Shown: piece after piece, positions 36,722-50,114 of the stretch | How positions within the stretch are numbered: position 1 is the first letter of the stretch | How the letters are laid out: each line of letters begins with the position of its first letter | Assembly: GCA_013398295.1 (NCBI GenBank) | Contig: VZSF01009129.1 | Span: 983,118 to 1,047,117, forward strand | From: Chionis minor | Taxonomy: Eukaryota > Chordata > Aves > Charadriiformes > Chionididae | DNA: 64,000 nt | Reading direction: 5' to 3' | Program-made: the position numbers and the translations under genes | Notes under the pieces: generated by a model | Told to the model about the DNA's origin: nothing | Databases searched by the model: none | Seen by the model: only the letters and a program-made list of their open reading frames with translations

Positions 36722-38310
36722 GTGAGTTTATTAAGCAAAACACAGTTATGGAAAACATAAATGAAGAGATCTTCTCTCATAACTTAATTCCATTCCAGGG
36801 ACTTTCATTCTCACATCTCAAGAAAACCACATCCCTGAAAGTAACTGAAACGTGTTTGCATTCTCAATATAGGAAGCAAGTAATGAGTGGACAATAAAGC
36901 ATGCATAAATCTCCAGGCATAAACTTGAAACACATCGGCTAGTGTGATGAAATATTTCTATTAATCAAACATATGGGCTTATATTTCTGGCACTTTCATA
37001 AGGCTGAAAATCTAAAGGTTGCTAAATTATTGAAGATTGAACTATCACTTACCTGCAAAAAAGTTCTTACACTTCAGACTGAATTGAACTGTAAAAAGCA
37101 TTTTGCTGCATATTGTGAAGTACATTCACAGAAAACTCCACAAAGTAAATTGAGAAAAGCTGTAAGTTAGAACCCCCTAAGTTTAGCGTTTTAAGCCCTC
37201 AAGCAGAAAAGTAAAATAAATCTTATATACATAGCTAAATCAAATGCATATTAAAAACTCTTAGTAAAGATAAAGTGTATGTTAGTTTCAATATCATGCA
37301 AAAATTTAACTTTCAGTAATCAAAGTTAGTTTGGGCCTTCATTTAACTGTCTCAAATACAATGACACTTCTCAGTACTAAGATTTTTTAGCCCCTGCCCC
37401 TGCTCACACACTAATATTAAAAAATTTTGGTTTAACCTGTATTATTCATAGCCTTGTATAAAAACAGGGCACAAATACTGTGCATTCATAGCTGGCCTGA
37501 AAGGAAGGTAGATCAGTTGCTGTGAATTTACTCAGCCTTTTGCCATCAGCCATCTGAGGAGCATACTCTGAGCTTGCACATACTGGAATTCTTTGCTGCT
37601 GTTGAAAAGGGAGTCGTTATTTCACATTTATATTTTTTAAAATAAATTTTATGCTATGTAAACTAATGCACCCTGTGCATCAAGGGAAGCATATATTTGT
37701 CATTTTAATAATTTATTTTTGATTAACCAAAAAAGCATTAAAGAAAAAAACCAAACAGTATAATCTCCTAAAGAGTGTACAGGATGAAGGAGCGTGTAGT
37801 ATCTGAATTGAACACAGCAGACTTACAGGATTCCTTTGGAACATTCCTCTGGAATTGCTTTGGAAACGAGGGCATTGCATATCAACAGATGGACTGGACC
37901 AGCTCTTCACAATATATTTTTGAAGAAAAGTTGTACACAGTAGAAGTATTACTACTGGATAGCAAAAATACCTTTTCTGTATAACTGGGTTCAGCAATGC
38001 AGTGATACATACAACTTAATCATATTCTGTTTCTTTACTTTCAATATACCGTCATGCTGGCATGCTATAATATGCCAGTTCTATTTCTGTTGTGTACGTT
38101 GATCAGCAATAGTACCCAAAAGTAATTTCTCAGTTCCTATCTGGCCCTAGTTTGCAGATATGTCTAGTTTGTGGATATGTCTAGGATTTGTACCTCAAAA
38201 CTTTTGTTTAATATTCTGTGAATGCTGAGAGTGCATAAATATGACTTGCTTGTTTAAAATGACTAATAGAACTCCATGTCTTTTATACTTGATTCCTCGC
38301 TTACTTACAG
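36722..38310 (+). other. 1.6-kb intron between exons 6 and 7
   Basis: AT-rich sequence with no recognisable repeat, RNA gene or extra exon. The continuation of the exon 6 frame past the donor to 36895 is intronic read-through without tomosyn similarity. Acceptor TTACTTACAG. Confidence 0.85.
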
Positions 38311-38383
38311 AATTTCAAGAACCCTATGCTGTAGTTGTGCTTTTGGAAAAAGATCTCATTGTTGTTGACCTGACACAAAGCAA
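38311..38383 (+). CDS. STXBP5L: STXBP5L window exon 7 (73 bp)
   Basis: Acceptor TTACTTACAG ends at 38310; donor GTAAGT starts at 38384. Two bases complete Glu, 23 codons give FQEPYAVVVLLEKDLIVVDL plus TQS, and AA is completed as Asn by exon 8. The segment is an internal beta-strand pair shared by all tomosyns (EPYAVVVLLEKDL). Window residues 214-237. Confidence 0.95.
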
Positions 38384-39720
38384 GTAAGTATGAAGTCTTA
38401 TATGAAGCTATTTGTGTATCTTAACTGTCCAGCAAATTATGATAAAAATCCAAATCTTGTCATGCAATGTCATTTTACTATCCAAAATCATTCACTCTTC
38501 GTAATAATTCACTCTACATGTTTACCTCCACCTTAAGAGCTAATCAACTGGAATTTACTTTAATATTAGTTCTTAAGTTTGGGAATAAATCTAAATCTGT
38601 GGTCCCTTCAGCATAGCCCTCAAACGTTCACTCAACATCCAAATTAAGTAATACTTGGTCACGTGCTGAATTATTACCTGAATGTGTGTTTTGGAAACCA
38701 GATTGTACTACTACTTATATGCATGCCTAACTTCGCTAGACTCCACAGGGACTACCATTTAAGTATTTACTTAGTATCTTAATAAATAATAGCATCGATT
38801 TATAGTGGATCTGTAGGATTATTTCATGATCCAGTTGCCGGTTTAAATGACAAATTGTTCTTTTATATCAGAATCAATGTTCATACCAAAGAGGAACTAT
38901 ACATCATGTAATGCAGAATCCAATTCTTATTTTGTTCTGCCTCCAACACTACCAGTAATGTACATCCACATTCACACTGGTATAACTAGGAACAGATTTT
39001 GCCCTTAATGTCTTGAAACATTTTAAGCGAATCATATTCTGATCTCACTTACTTCCAAGAATAATTCAAATCATCTCAGCAATATGAAATGGATGTCACT
39101 GAAATCAGAACCAAATTTCCTACATTTTTGAATTGTGAATAACATTGTGTAATATGCCAGAAGTGAGGCCTTCCTCCTTGTCAGACTGTCCAAACTGATG
39201 GAAGTGAGAAGTAAACTGAGATCTACTTCATCTGTTATTGCAATTGTTCATTGTAGAATCAGTAGTCTACCAAGCCAATAAGCTAAGCTGCTCAGTATAA
39301 AATCCACAGTTGTATAAGTAGTTTTTAGGTCATAGTATATATCATATCCTTGATATATATAGAACCTGAACGTTCTAGAGAGTGTGTCAATTCTGTATAA
39401 ATGAGATTTTCAGATGTTGGGAAAAATTAGTTCCTAATTCTCATTCAAACAAGTAGTCCTATTAGACTTAGGAATTATTCACATGAATGGGTTATCCTGT
39501 TATAAGAGGATTCTTGTCACAGCAATGGATTTTTTTAGCTTTATTTTAGTAACTACATATTATTATTACCATTAAAAACAGTACTATGTTTGAATAAATA
39601 AGGGAAAATGTAATTTATTAGTAATGATTTTATTTAGATTCTGTTATGCACTCTAATATATGTTTTCTTCTATGGCTCAGTGTGTCACAATGCTTCTAAT
39701 AAATTGTCTTCCTTAACTAG
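38384..39720 (+). other. 1.3-kb intron between exons 7 and 8
   Basis: AT-rich, with no transposon end or other recognisable feature. It ends with CTTCCTTAACTAG before exon 8. Confidence 0.85.
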
Positions 39721-39868
39721 TTTTCCAATCTTTGAAAATCCATATCCTATTGACATTCATGAGTCACCTGTTACCTGCACAGAATATTTTGCGGACTGTC
39801 CTCCAGATTTGATTCCTGTACTCTATTCTGTAGGAGCAAAACATAAAAAGCAAGGATACAGCAATAAG
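39721..39868 (+). CDS. STXBP5L: STXBP5L window exon 8 (148 bp)
   Basis: Acceptor CCTTAACTAG ends at 39720; donor GTAAAC starts at 39869. The first T completes Asn; 49 codons include FPIFENPYPIDIHESPVTCT, EYFADCPPDLIPVLYSVGAK and HKKQGYSNK. PIFENPYP..IHESPVTC and YFADCP.DLIP are signature tomosyn sequences at the junction of the two propellers. It ends in phase 0. Window residues 238-287. Confidence 0.95.
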
Positions 39869-40659
39869 GTAAACAAACCAAATATTGTTTTTAAACAAAG
39901 AAACTAGATGTACAACCTATGTTTTTGTAACATCTTACCAAATTATTTTCATTTTACTTCTTTAATAATCACTTTCAAGTTGGTCCTACCAGCAGCTCAG
40001 CAGCATGCTTACAGGCCAGTATTTGTCCCTCAGAAACACTATCACTTAAGCACAACCATTAATGATGATTATATAGGATTTAATCGTTAGGCTGCTGGAG
40101 TTCTGCCGGATCGGACTGAGTTAAAGGAAAGCCATCAGCATACAATTCAAATTTGTATGGATAAGTTATGTCTATCAGAGAAAAAAAGCAAAAAAAATTA
40201 TAACTGAAACAAGTTAGCAGAAGAGCTTCAGTGAAAGTTGAGGGTTGACAGCATGTCTGTGAGATTTTTAATAAATAGGGATATTAAAATTTATTTTACT
40301 GAGCTACCGAAGTCTTAATGTAATGCTTTTAGAAATAGGACAAGCTGCAGAAATAAAGAGGAAATGCAATTGTTTTATAAATTTCAAGAACTAATCTGGT
40401 TTATGTTCTGACTAGAAATTATCCATCATAATAAATAAATAAGAAAAAATGTTGAGTAAACAAATCAGACATCATAAGTTTTCTATTCATATTAACAGAA
40501 GTATTCTCCTTGGAGTTGCCTTGTTTTCTATGAACTGAGAAACTGGGCCCTATCTACTTCTTTTGGATCTTGACTCAGCAAAGTACTTCAGAAAAAAAAA
40601 AATTTCTCTTATTTGAATTTGTTTGCTTATCTATCCTTACCTCATATACATAGTTTCCC

Positions 40660-40925
40660 AAACTTTTCACCACCTACCTGCATTCATTACACACTCTCTT
40701 GTCCCCTTGATTTATTTGTGCACGTACAAATACACACTCAGAATGTAGGTAGCCACTCATTTGCCACCCACCCATTTTTGTACCCACAAGCATCCAATCC
40801 CTGTATCCACATAACCAGTTTGTGCTTCCAGGTTTCTTCCACCCACTCATATCCTGCACACATCCTCACCCACTCTGCACACACATCATCCTCCACATCC
40901 TGTATCCTGTATCCATACATGTCAA
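40660..40925. repeat. C/A-rich low-complexity stretch (CATCC/CACCCA-like)
   Basis: The plus strand is unusually poor in G and rich in CAC, CCA and ATCC words (for example CACCCACCCA, CACACACATCATCC, ATCCTGTATCCTGTATCC). It looks like an eroded minisatellite. Open frames across it on either strand have repetitive composition and no gene-like features. Confidence 0.6.
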
Positions 40926-41244
40926 CCTTTAGGCACAGACCAACATTTCGCTCTACCAGCCTAGCCCAAGGAAGAAAATGGGAGTCTTGCCACTAGTAAG
41001 CAAAAGGCAGAGAAGAGATGATGATTTCATGTGTTCTGTAAAAGTTGCATTCTCTTATCTCTATCTCATGGCATCATGCTCAGATATTTGTTTCTGGGCC
41101 AGCTGCTTCAGTATTCTTCATCCTCAAAACAGATTCTCAGTCTATTCAGCATCCTATAGAAACTCCAAGAGTCAAGCAATTTGAAAAGAGCAGCAGAACT
41201 GTTTGTTACTCCTTCCTCTATTTCCTGTTTTGGATTGTTGAGTG

Positions 41245-41380
41245 TTAGCTATACAGAAATATTTTTAAAACATAGAACTTTAAATGATAACATTAAAATG
41301 TATTATAAATATAAATACATATAAATAATGTATTAAGTTTCAAAAGCCTTAATTGATAATATAAAAATGTTAATAAGCTT
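41245..41380. repeat. AT-rich stretch with duplicated 20-base word
   Basis: TATTAAGTTTCAAAAGCCTT recurs about 40 bases later as AATAAGCTTTAAAAGCCTT, within DNA that is otherwise nearly all A and T. It is a small local duplication. Confidence 0.55.
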
Positions 41381-41527
41381 TAAAAGCCTTGAAGGCTACA
41401 CATTTTTGTTCCTTTTATGAGCTGCATTGCTTTTTGGAAGAAGATGTTGTCTAGTCTTGTTTAAAAATTAACCAAGCAAGATTGATCCGAATTAGTTATG
41501 ATCTCTGTACTCGTGTTGTTTGTTTAG

Positions 41528-41595
41528 GAGTGGCCTATCAGTGGTGGAGCGTGGAACCTTGGAGCTCAGACATATCCCGAAATCATTATTACAGG
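41528..41595 (+). CDS. STXBP5L: STXBP5L window exon 9 (68 bp)
   Basis: Acceptor TTGTTTAG ends at 41527; donor GTGAGA starts at 41596. Twenty-two codons (EWPISGGAWNLGAQTYPEII plus IT) and two bases of Gly. EWPI.GG.W..GAQ.YPEIIITGH is invariant in the family. It starts in phase 0, and the split Gly is completed by exon 10. Window residues 288-309. Confidence 0.95.
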
Positions 41596-42798
41596 GTGAG
41601 AATGAAACTGAGGATTGGTACCTTTAAAATGTTAGTGTCTACAGCTTTTCATTGTGGGTTAACTATAGATAAGAGTTGACCCTTCACAGAGTATGTATAT
41701 CCTGGCCTCTTCATCTGAGGTACGTTGTGTTTTCCTTCGTGGAGAGTCACCACAGAAATTCCCATTTGCTGTAGAAAATAAAGCTTTGTACTTGGGGATG
41801 AACTAGCATTAAGAATTACCATTTGAGGTCCCAGCGTTAGACAGCAAGTCTGTGTACTTGTGAAGGTGGGGTCTTTGGAGAGGACAATCCGTTGCAAGAG
41901 AATGCTTTGAGTCGAAGGGCATAGAAAATAGCATTAAAAAGGGAAGCAGCTGTTCTTCTATAGCTGTTGTCCTTTGGCCTTCTGGGGACTTTGTATCTGG
42001 GGTCACTCTGGGAACTCATTTTAACACCCCAGCATTAGTGAGGGTGTGGTGCACAGGGATGAGTTTCACCTTGTGAGTGGAGAGACAGCCCCGTAGCAAA
42101 AAGGTGTAGAAAGCCTCAAATTGCAGTAGAAGCCCCACAAGCAATGCCTGATGCATTTTCAAGGGGCCATGGTGTAAAACAGAAGCTATTCAGCACTGAT
42201 GCACTCTTGTGTTTCCCCCTGGTCTCAGCCATGCTGCTGATAGGAATACATTTGGTAAATTATTATTATCAATGATACTTAACACTTGTTTTTAAAAATA
42301 AGACTATGATGTGTGCAACAGTACAAATAAAGTGATGAAGAGATTATTCTCATTTAAACAGAAATGTCTCCTTTCTCCAGCTTTACTTCAGGGAAGATTT
42401 TACACAGCTGTAAGGTATTGAGCAAAACAAGTTACCCTCTGTCCTTTCAGAGTTCGTTACACGTTTTTAGAGTGCATAGGCTTGATGCTGGCCCACTGCA
42501 AAACCAGAAGTGCTATAACTTAAGCTTGTCATTAGTATTGGGAATTATTTCTTGCTGTTGCGATCTTAAAATTCATTGAGGGGTTAGTTCTCTGTAGGAA
42601 ATGCATGAAAAAGTGTTTTGTTAACCCAACCAAACTAATAACAAAATATTGTCATATAGTTAGTATATATTATTCTATGTTGTCAGTAAGGTGTAAGTTA
42701 CTATATGAGCACAATATAGTTATTTGCTTATATCTGTCACTCACTGAAAGTAGATTTGCATCTTGTTTTAACACATTTAATTTTTATATTTTTTTAAG
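41596..42798 (+). other. 1.2-kb intron between exons 9 and 10
   Basis: No recognised repeat or RNA. It ends in a T-rich acceptor (TATTTTTTTAAG). Confidence 0.85.
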
Positions 42799-42839
42799 CC
42801 ATGCAGATGGATCAGTAAAGTTTTGGGATGCTTCTGCCA
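42799..42839 (+). CDS. STXBP5L: STXBP5L window exon 10 (41 bp micro-sized), WD40 d-strand
   Basis: Acceptor TTTTTTTAAG ends at 42798; donor GTAAGT starts at 42840. It encodes HADGSVKFWDASA with a split Gly before and a split Ile after. The HADGSVKFWD strand is a canonical WD40 repeat ending. It is the smallest exon here, but the frame, the splice sites and the exact fit between neighbours are all consistent. Window residues 310-323. Confidence 0.95.
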
Positions 42840-45800
42840 GTAAGTTTCTAAAGTTCACTTTTATATAATACTGAAAGATCACACACACACACATATATAT
42901 AACATGATATTTAACAGTATGAGTAGTAGTATCTGGGATGATATAATTAGGAATAATGAGGTAAAATTAAGCAATTTTAAATTAAATTAGGGGAAAAAAA
43001 AACTGCTAATGAGATGTATTGGACAGAAACGAGACAAAGAGTAGAAACTCCAGATCCAACATACCAAAACCTATGAAGGATGAAGTGTTGCTAAGAAATC
43101 CCTAGGGCATAATTTTGTGTGTATAAAAGAGTGGGCTCAATTAGATCTAATGTTCAGTTCCAGTTGTCATGTCTCTTCTATTCTGAGTATGATACAGCCT
43201 TTTTTTACAGCTAGCTAAAAATAAAATATTAAAATACAATAATACATCTCAATACGTGTCTAATCTGGCGAGTGTGGAGATGACTTAAATTTTTTCTTGT
43301 CCAGTCTCATGTCCCAGGAAATAATTGGGAAACATTTCCATTCATTCTAGCAGGAAAAAGCTTCAGAAAATACTTGTTCCATACATTCTAGCTATAACTA
43401 CACATACCAAAACCCAGCATTTTCCCCTACAGAAAAAACATACTATACTTACTACTCAAATATATTTATTAAAAACATCCATACATTTCGATTGAAAGCG
43501 AAAATATTCCAGTTCAAATAATATGACTGTGCTTCACAAAAGTACAGTTGCCTTGTATTCTGTGGCTTCTGTGGTACAAAGATGTCTGGGTAGAACATCT
43601 CTTTTGTGAGGTATCAGTCTCTTAAAGAAAAGAGAGTATGTATGAAAACTTCTGTATGAAATGTTAGACATAGAGAGATTTAATTCAACCCTAGTAACCA
43701 GCCTGTAATAGTTGCCAAGAACACAGTATGCAATGCTTAAACTATGTGTTAGTTCCACGTTGTGCCACAGAATTGTAATCATTAATAGTGCTACCATTTC
43801 CAGCCAAATATGGTAAATATTTACAGGATTTTAATGTAAGCTAACATGATGATTTTGCCAGGTCTTTTTGCCTAATACCATATATTTTCATGTATCAAGA
43901 TGGACAGGGAGAAAATGAGGATTTCCAAAGCCTCATTTCACAAAGGAATTTTACATAGGTGTGTCAACTGAACATGACTATGAGTTGTTTTTTAATTATA
44001 TAATTTTTCTATTTGGAAATGGAGGAAAAACAGATACATGCTGCTTATCATTTACGTCTTCTAGTATTTTCAAGTTATGGTGAACACCAAAAAGAAAAAA
44101 ATTCAAATGACATCAACAAGAGTTTATCTACAAAGGTGGAAGTTTGAGAGAGCTTTAATATGAACCAAAATAGGATAATGACTTTTATTTAGAGAAGTAA
44201 TGTGAGTCATTAGACCTTGTCATGTGCATATTTCATTACATACTTAAGGTCTTGGCAAGAATGTGCAAATACAGGCTTTAAAGTTAGTGTGAAACAATAC
44301 AGTCTTTTGCACAGGAACCAGTGTGCTGGTCATTTCTTCGATAGTTCTGGCAGGAATGGGGAAAGGAAAAAACTTTGTGTAGGGAATATAAACATAACCC
44401 ACTCATCAGTATGTACATGCTGCAATAGGAATTTTTCCTAAAGGTAAAAGCTTAGATGATTATGAATATTCACAATCCCTTCAGTAGTAATGGTACTTTC
44501 AGTGCATTTCTGATGTCTTGGTCTTAGTCCTGCTTTTCAGGGCATGTACTGCATTACTGGTACCATACTTGGCACTTTTTATTTACAATTATTTTAATTA
44601 TTACAAAGTTTTATTATTTACAATGTCTTAACATTTTTAAGAGCGTTCAAATTCCATTTGAGATTTCATAGCAAACATAATATCCAAGTGGTATTCGAAG
44701 GCACAAAATATTTTGCTTTTGCACATATTTTAATTGTGTAATTTTGTATCTGAACACACAGTGCTGAGCCACTGAATCAGTTTTCAAAATGTTTATTTGC
44801 TCAAAAGCCATTGCTGCAGGTGGTACCTAGTAATTCACAGAAACATAGAGAGTCTTGCCTTGTACTTGTGCACTATGACTCTGTAATTCTTCCAGTCCTG
44901 GTATGCACGGATCCATGATGTCTGATTTGAAGTGCCACTCTAGATTTGCCTCTGGGACTAAGGTTATCCTGAAGCCCCTTCCACCACCACAGAATGCAGG
45001 AAGATTTATTTATTCGTTACAGAAGCACATGCTGTAATTTGTGAAAATTTGGTAGCATTTTATATGCCAAAACTTTTAAAAATCTATTTAAAAATATATA
45101 TGCTAGAACTCCTAGAATATATCTGCACTGCAAAATGAAAATGTAATTTTGCTGTGTTCGTCATCCGATTACATCATTAAAACAGGATTCTTTCATCTTT
45201 CTGTTGCACTTGTTATACAGGCTAGCTAGACTGATCTACCACAATTACACTAACATATGTAACAGCTTTGCCTTTACATATATACACACCTTTATAGGTG
45301 CTGGGCCTAACTGATTTCTTCTGACCTTATGCAGTTATTAAGTAATGCCAATGATAAATTAATCTAAAAGTAGGAAAAACCAGGAAGGGATGTCAATAAA
45401 ACAAAGTGGGGATCATTATAATCCTTCCTTTACCTCCAGAATTCGCTGCAGTGGAGTTCTAGTCTTGACAAAGGCTTCTGGATATAAGGTTTTATATACG
45501 GGTATAACAGATATACTTATTAGTGAAGAAATTAAAAAATTTTAGAACTTCTGTTCATTCAGAAAGTCTTTGTGTTGCCCAGGCCACCAGAATACTTTCC
45601 TAATGTTTTCTCTTGAAGTGCCATACAGTCTTTACATAGACAATAACCTCAAACAAATGAAATCTTACTTACACATCTCATTAGGAAAATAGCAGCATTA
45701 TCAGAGCCTCTCTATAACATCAAGTATTAAGCCTAATTATGGACATACTGGTTAACATACACCTTTGACATCCTGTCCCAGAAAGTACTGAGAAGTATTT

Positions 45801-46021
45801 CACAGACAAATACCCATATTGGAAGTATTAAATACATATCCTACAAGTACTGTGTACCAGAATAATATCTGTTATTGTATAATACCCATCTTCTTCTCCT
45901 CTTAGGCCTTCATAAGACTCCTTGCTAAGCTACAACTGAAAAGAAAATGGGAACCAAGGAATTTTATAAGTGATTTGCTTCATGTTAGTCAGTATTTTTT
46001 ATATGTTTTGATATATTCCAG
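42840..46021 (+). other. 3.2-kb intron between exons 10 and 11
   Basis: Contains a short CA/TA microsatellite near its start and otherwise AT-rich DNA without recognised elements. The acceptor is weak-looking (TTTGATATATTCCAG). Confidence 0.85.
42880..42902. repeat. CA/TA microsatellite
   Basis: CACACACACACACA runs into TATATATA, 23 bases in all, 40 bases after the exon 10 donor. Confidence 0.9.
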
Positions 46022-46239
46022 TTACTCTACAGATGTTGTACAAATTAAAAACATCAAAGGTCTTTGAAAAGCAGAAACTAGGAGAAGGAAAAGCTACAGC
46101 TGAGATTGTGGAAGAAGATCCTTTTGCTGTTCAGATGATGTACTGGTGTCCTGAAAGCCGAATTTTCTGTGTAGCAGGAGTTTCTGCGTATGTGATTGTT
46201 TACAGGTTCAGCAAACATGAAGTAAATACTGAAATTGCA
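46022..46239 (+). CDS. STXBP5L: STXBP5L window exon 11 (218 bp), paralogue-diagnostic
   Basis: Acceptor ATATTCCAG ends at 46021; donor GTAAGT starts at 46240. Two bases complete Ile; 72 codons include TLQMLYKLKTSKVFEKQKLG, EGKATAEIVEEDPFAVQMMY and WCPESRIFCVAGVSAYVIVY. The linker EKQKLGEGK is of the STXBP5L type; STXBP5 has a different charged linker here. The WCPESR..C.AGVSA.VI.Y.FS strand pair belongs to the second propeller. It ends in phase 0. Window residues 324-396. Confidence 0.95.
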
Positions 46240-47262
46240 GTAAGTCCTTTAGAATTTTACTGTCTTATAAAAGAATGTAATTTCTATATCAAATTGCCTT
46301 GCTGTGTCTGGTTCATATACTTGAATAAAATTAATATCAAGCTCTATAAATATAGGTTTAGAGACATTCCGTTTTAAACCTTTTGAGCGAAATCTTGATT
46401 CTACTTAAGTTAGTGACAAAAATCTGAGGTTTCAGGAGCCAACGCTCCACTACTTTTGTTTTAATAGTAACATACAGTACAGATTTCAGACAAAGTTTGC
46501 TTTTAAGACTTTATGATATAATAAATCTCTGTTGTACTTACCTGCTCTAGAACTACTGGCAACTGTATGTTTTTATCAGATAATTTGCATTGCATACATA
46601 CATAATAATGCTCTTTTTAACTCAAGTATTTAATCTCTTTAGTTTATGTTTATAGTGTTTGCACCACAAGAGGACTGAAAGTTATCACTGGCTTTAACAA
46701 AATAGAGTTGGATTTTTTTCTGGCTTATGCTGACTTTTTTTCTCTAAAAATGGACACAATATGAAATGCCAGATTACTTGTGGCTAAGCACTTGATAGTT
46801 TCCTAAGTTTTCTGTTGCTTTATCCTGTTCAAATACTCCTTTTTAATGTCTTCATGTCTTAAACAGTCACCTTATTTCAGGTATACAGTTCATGTTCTTT
46901 TAACTGCACTGCAATGGTAAGTAACTTGTACTTACCATTGCTGTACAGTAAGTCTGACTTTAATTTAAACCTTGCATTTTTGCACTGGCGCCATAACCAC
47001 TGCTAACCGTGTGGCTGAAAGGCATTTATAATGTAAAACATTCTTTCTTAAGTCTAAGAAGTTTAACAGGAGACTACACTTAAGGCAAAGCCAAGCTAAA
47101 CATGACTGCCGCTCCTTCAGGCTTACCATCGTCTGGTGCTGGAGAACAGTTTGCAACGACAGATACTGTCTTGACAGAAAGTATTTCTTTGCATCTACCA
47201 GCTCTCAACAAACCCCAGGGGCCGACCCAAAACTTCCCTTTCATTTTCTACTTTCCCCAATT

Positions 47263-47553
47263 CATAGAATCATAGAATGGTTTAGGTTGGAAGGGACCTT
47301 AAAGGTCATCTAGATCCATCCACCTGACATGGGCAAGGACACCTCCCACTAGACCAGGTTGCTCAAAGCCTCATCCAGCCTGGCCTTGAACACTTCCAGG
47401 GATGGGGCCTCCACAGCTTCCCTGGGCAACCTGTTCCAGTGCCTCACTGCCCTCATGGTGAAAAATTTCTTCCCGATATCTATTCTAAATCTCCCCTCTC
47501 CTTCAGTTTAAAACCATTACCCCTCGTCCTATCACTACCTGCCCTTGTAAAAA
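47263..47553 (-). mobile_element. CR1 LINE 3' fragment, well preserved
   Basis: Two CATAGAAT units, then GGTTTAGGTTGGAAGGGACC, GGGCAAGGACACCTCCCACT, CTTCCCTGGGCAACCTGTTC and a GCCCTTGTAAAAA end. It is the same subfamily as the element at 10260, with which it aligns from the tail, but truncated much earlier. It lies on the minus strand. The sequence is close to consensus, so it is probably relatively young. Confidence 0.93.
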
Positions 47554-50114
47554 TTACCGTTCTTCTCCTTTTCACGCTATTTTAGTGTACTTTGGAAAGT
47601 CTATAGTTCTAGCCTGGCAAAAACGTGTGTCATCTTTGGCCTGTAGCCATGTGCCATCTGGTAAGGAAATTCATTACCTATAGCTGTTCTGCTGTTTTCC
47701 TCTCTTTTTTTTTCCCCCCAGAGGAAATTATTAAGCTAGCTGAACGTATCCTTTCAGGAAAGTTTTAAAACTAATGAACAGTATTTTCATGTTACTGACC
47801 AGCTCATGTATAATGCTGTTAAAATTACTACGTTTCAGTATTCTTACATTGTTCCATAGCAAATGCACCTTACCTTTATTACCTATCATTTAATTTCATT
47901 ATTTTCCTGTCTTTTACTTTCGTGGCTGAAGTGCATCAGAACTGGTATTTTCTGAAGTGTTATAATATGTGCAATTTAACAGTTTCTCAGATTTCATCTG
48001 TAATTAAGCATTTATATGAGGAATTTTTCTCTGAAGAGTTGCTTTAATATTGTATAATCTTGGTGGCATACTCACTGAGTTCCCCTGGGTTTTGTGTGTC
48101 TCTGAGACAGGCCTCATCTCTGTTTCCACATTTTTGCTGCAGGCATTCAAGTCTTCGCTCTTAAATGGTGGGAGTTTTTCTTAATAAAAAGTATGTGAGT
48201 CTTTGTTGGAAGATATACCTGACTTTAGGCTATCTGGCTTTGTCTATACTGAGACTGAGCTGGTCAGTCTCAGGATTTCTTTGCTAGCTGAGGTGAACCC
48301 AAGTTCTAGCACTTAGCATCCTCCCTTCTGTAGCAGCCAGCCTGAACTCACCTTGATTTCAATTTACAGATCCCAGCATTTTAAGGACTCCATGCTGGTT
48401 TGACAGCCTGACATCAGTCTTATAATGTTATTGCTGTGGTAAATGGGATGCATGGAGGCTACTCAAAGTTTTCTCTATGTAGCAGGGAAGTCTGCTGCTG
48501 AATATGCCTTAGAGGCATAGGCTGTGCCTGGGATTTCCTCAATAGGAGTACTATTTGCACCATTCCATATGAGATTCTGGAGGCAAGCAGTATGCATGGG
48601 ACAAATTCTGCTTCATAGCCAACCTTGGAATCATTGCCATGCAGTTATGTAAAAAGCATTTGCTGCTGTTGTTCTGTCATCTGAATCTACTCCATCCTGT
48701 CTCAAAAGGATATCTAAGTATCTATTACACATGATCACTTTCTCACTGGTCAGTCTTTCCTCAGTGAAGCTCTCCTTCAAACCTCTTGAGAAGAACTATA
48801 ACAAAACAGTTTCCAGCAGTTTGAACGTTGAAAGGAGAATCAATGAGCCTAGTGATGGGAAATAAATTGGTACAACAGGTCTGTATGCCTTCCAAGGTCC
48901 AGTCAAAGCAGGGACCAAAACGTAAAAAAAATCTGTCATGTTATTAGCCTAATATTTTCCTTCTCTCTGTAAATGGATGATAGCTAGAATGTAACAAAAT
49001 TAATTTTAGTAGAAAATGGAAGACACAAAGAAAAACATCCAAAGAAGAATGATGCACTTCTAACATGGCAAGCAGAAGAACATATTTGTCAACAGTTATT
49101 CCAGTCCTGCATGAAGATTAAACAGCATTATAAATTGTTTTGGTCAGCAGCAGTTACTTCCAGGATTTTCCTGAACTCAATATTTCACTCATTAGTCTTT
49201 GAAGGCAAATGTTCTCCATAGGTTTCTTTAGCTGATTCAGGCAAAAAGAAAATCCATGGATTTTGCAAGGAGAAAACAAAAGTGAAATTTTGAGAAAGGA
49301 CCCTTTACCTTCTGGTTGAGTAGAATCACTTCTTTCTGAAATCTTATGTGTTTTAACACAATGGCTGAGAAATAGGAGAGCCTTCAGTACTGAGCTTTAT
49401 CTCCCAATTCTCATAAAACCTAAGGTATTTTCTTAATCTCCATTCTGGTACAGATGATGTCTCAGTGAGAGACTAAGATGGAGTTTGCAGTGTCTACATC
49501 TGCAATTGCTTCTGATCACGTCAAGGGACCAGCACAGAAATCACTATTCAGTTAGTAATCCCAAGACCTTATCTCTTTGAGGGCAGTACCTTGTTTTTAT
49601 TCTTTTCAAAATGGGGATCTCCTATTCATGAGGTAGAAAGAATTGTGCAATACTTACTGTGATTGTTTGAGATGATTAGTTATATAGATTTGAGCTCTCC
49701 ATCTCTTTTCCCCTGTGTTTTGGAGTCCTTCAGTTGAGGTTTCCTGAGTTAGTGGAAAGAACTGAAGGGTAGTTGGGCCTGACTGGTCTTGCTTTCCCTA
49801 TCTAGAGAGTCCAGAAGGAAAGCAAATGGTAACTGTTTGAACTTTACTTTCTAGAATCCGCCAAATTCATGTTCAGTCTAAGGAGTACAAAACTCTCTGT
49901 GCTGTCATCTCTGATGTCCTGACCCCCACCTATGAACAAAGTTTGTTCATCAGTACTACCCATGCTGTCGGGCATCTGCATACTGGCTAAAACCTGTCTT
50001 CTAGAGACTGTGTTGTGCTAGCAATAAGGAGACAGAGTTGATGATCATTCTTTTAATGAGTTTGCTTAGGAAAAAGTTAACATACAATAGGCAGAAAATT
50101 TTCATGAGGTTTAT

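Larger units (their letters stand above)
39869..41527 (+). other. 1.7-kb intron between exons 8 and 9
   Basis: Contains a C/A-rich stretch (40660-40925) followed by an AT-rich stretch (41245-41380), both listed separately. No further element is recognised. The acceptor is TTGTTTGTTTAG. Confidence 0.85.

Noticed and set aside
36577..36897. 106-codon frame extending exon 6 beyond 36721
   Set aside because: Tomosyn similarity stops exactly at the GTGAGT donor; the remaining codons are intronic read-through and exon 7 resumes the conserved sequence.
46240..46377. Extension of exon 11 to 46377
   Set aside because: Similarity ends at the GTAAGT donor at 46240 and exon 12 continues the conserved SLEVRLQY segment in phase.
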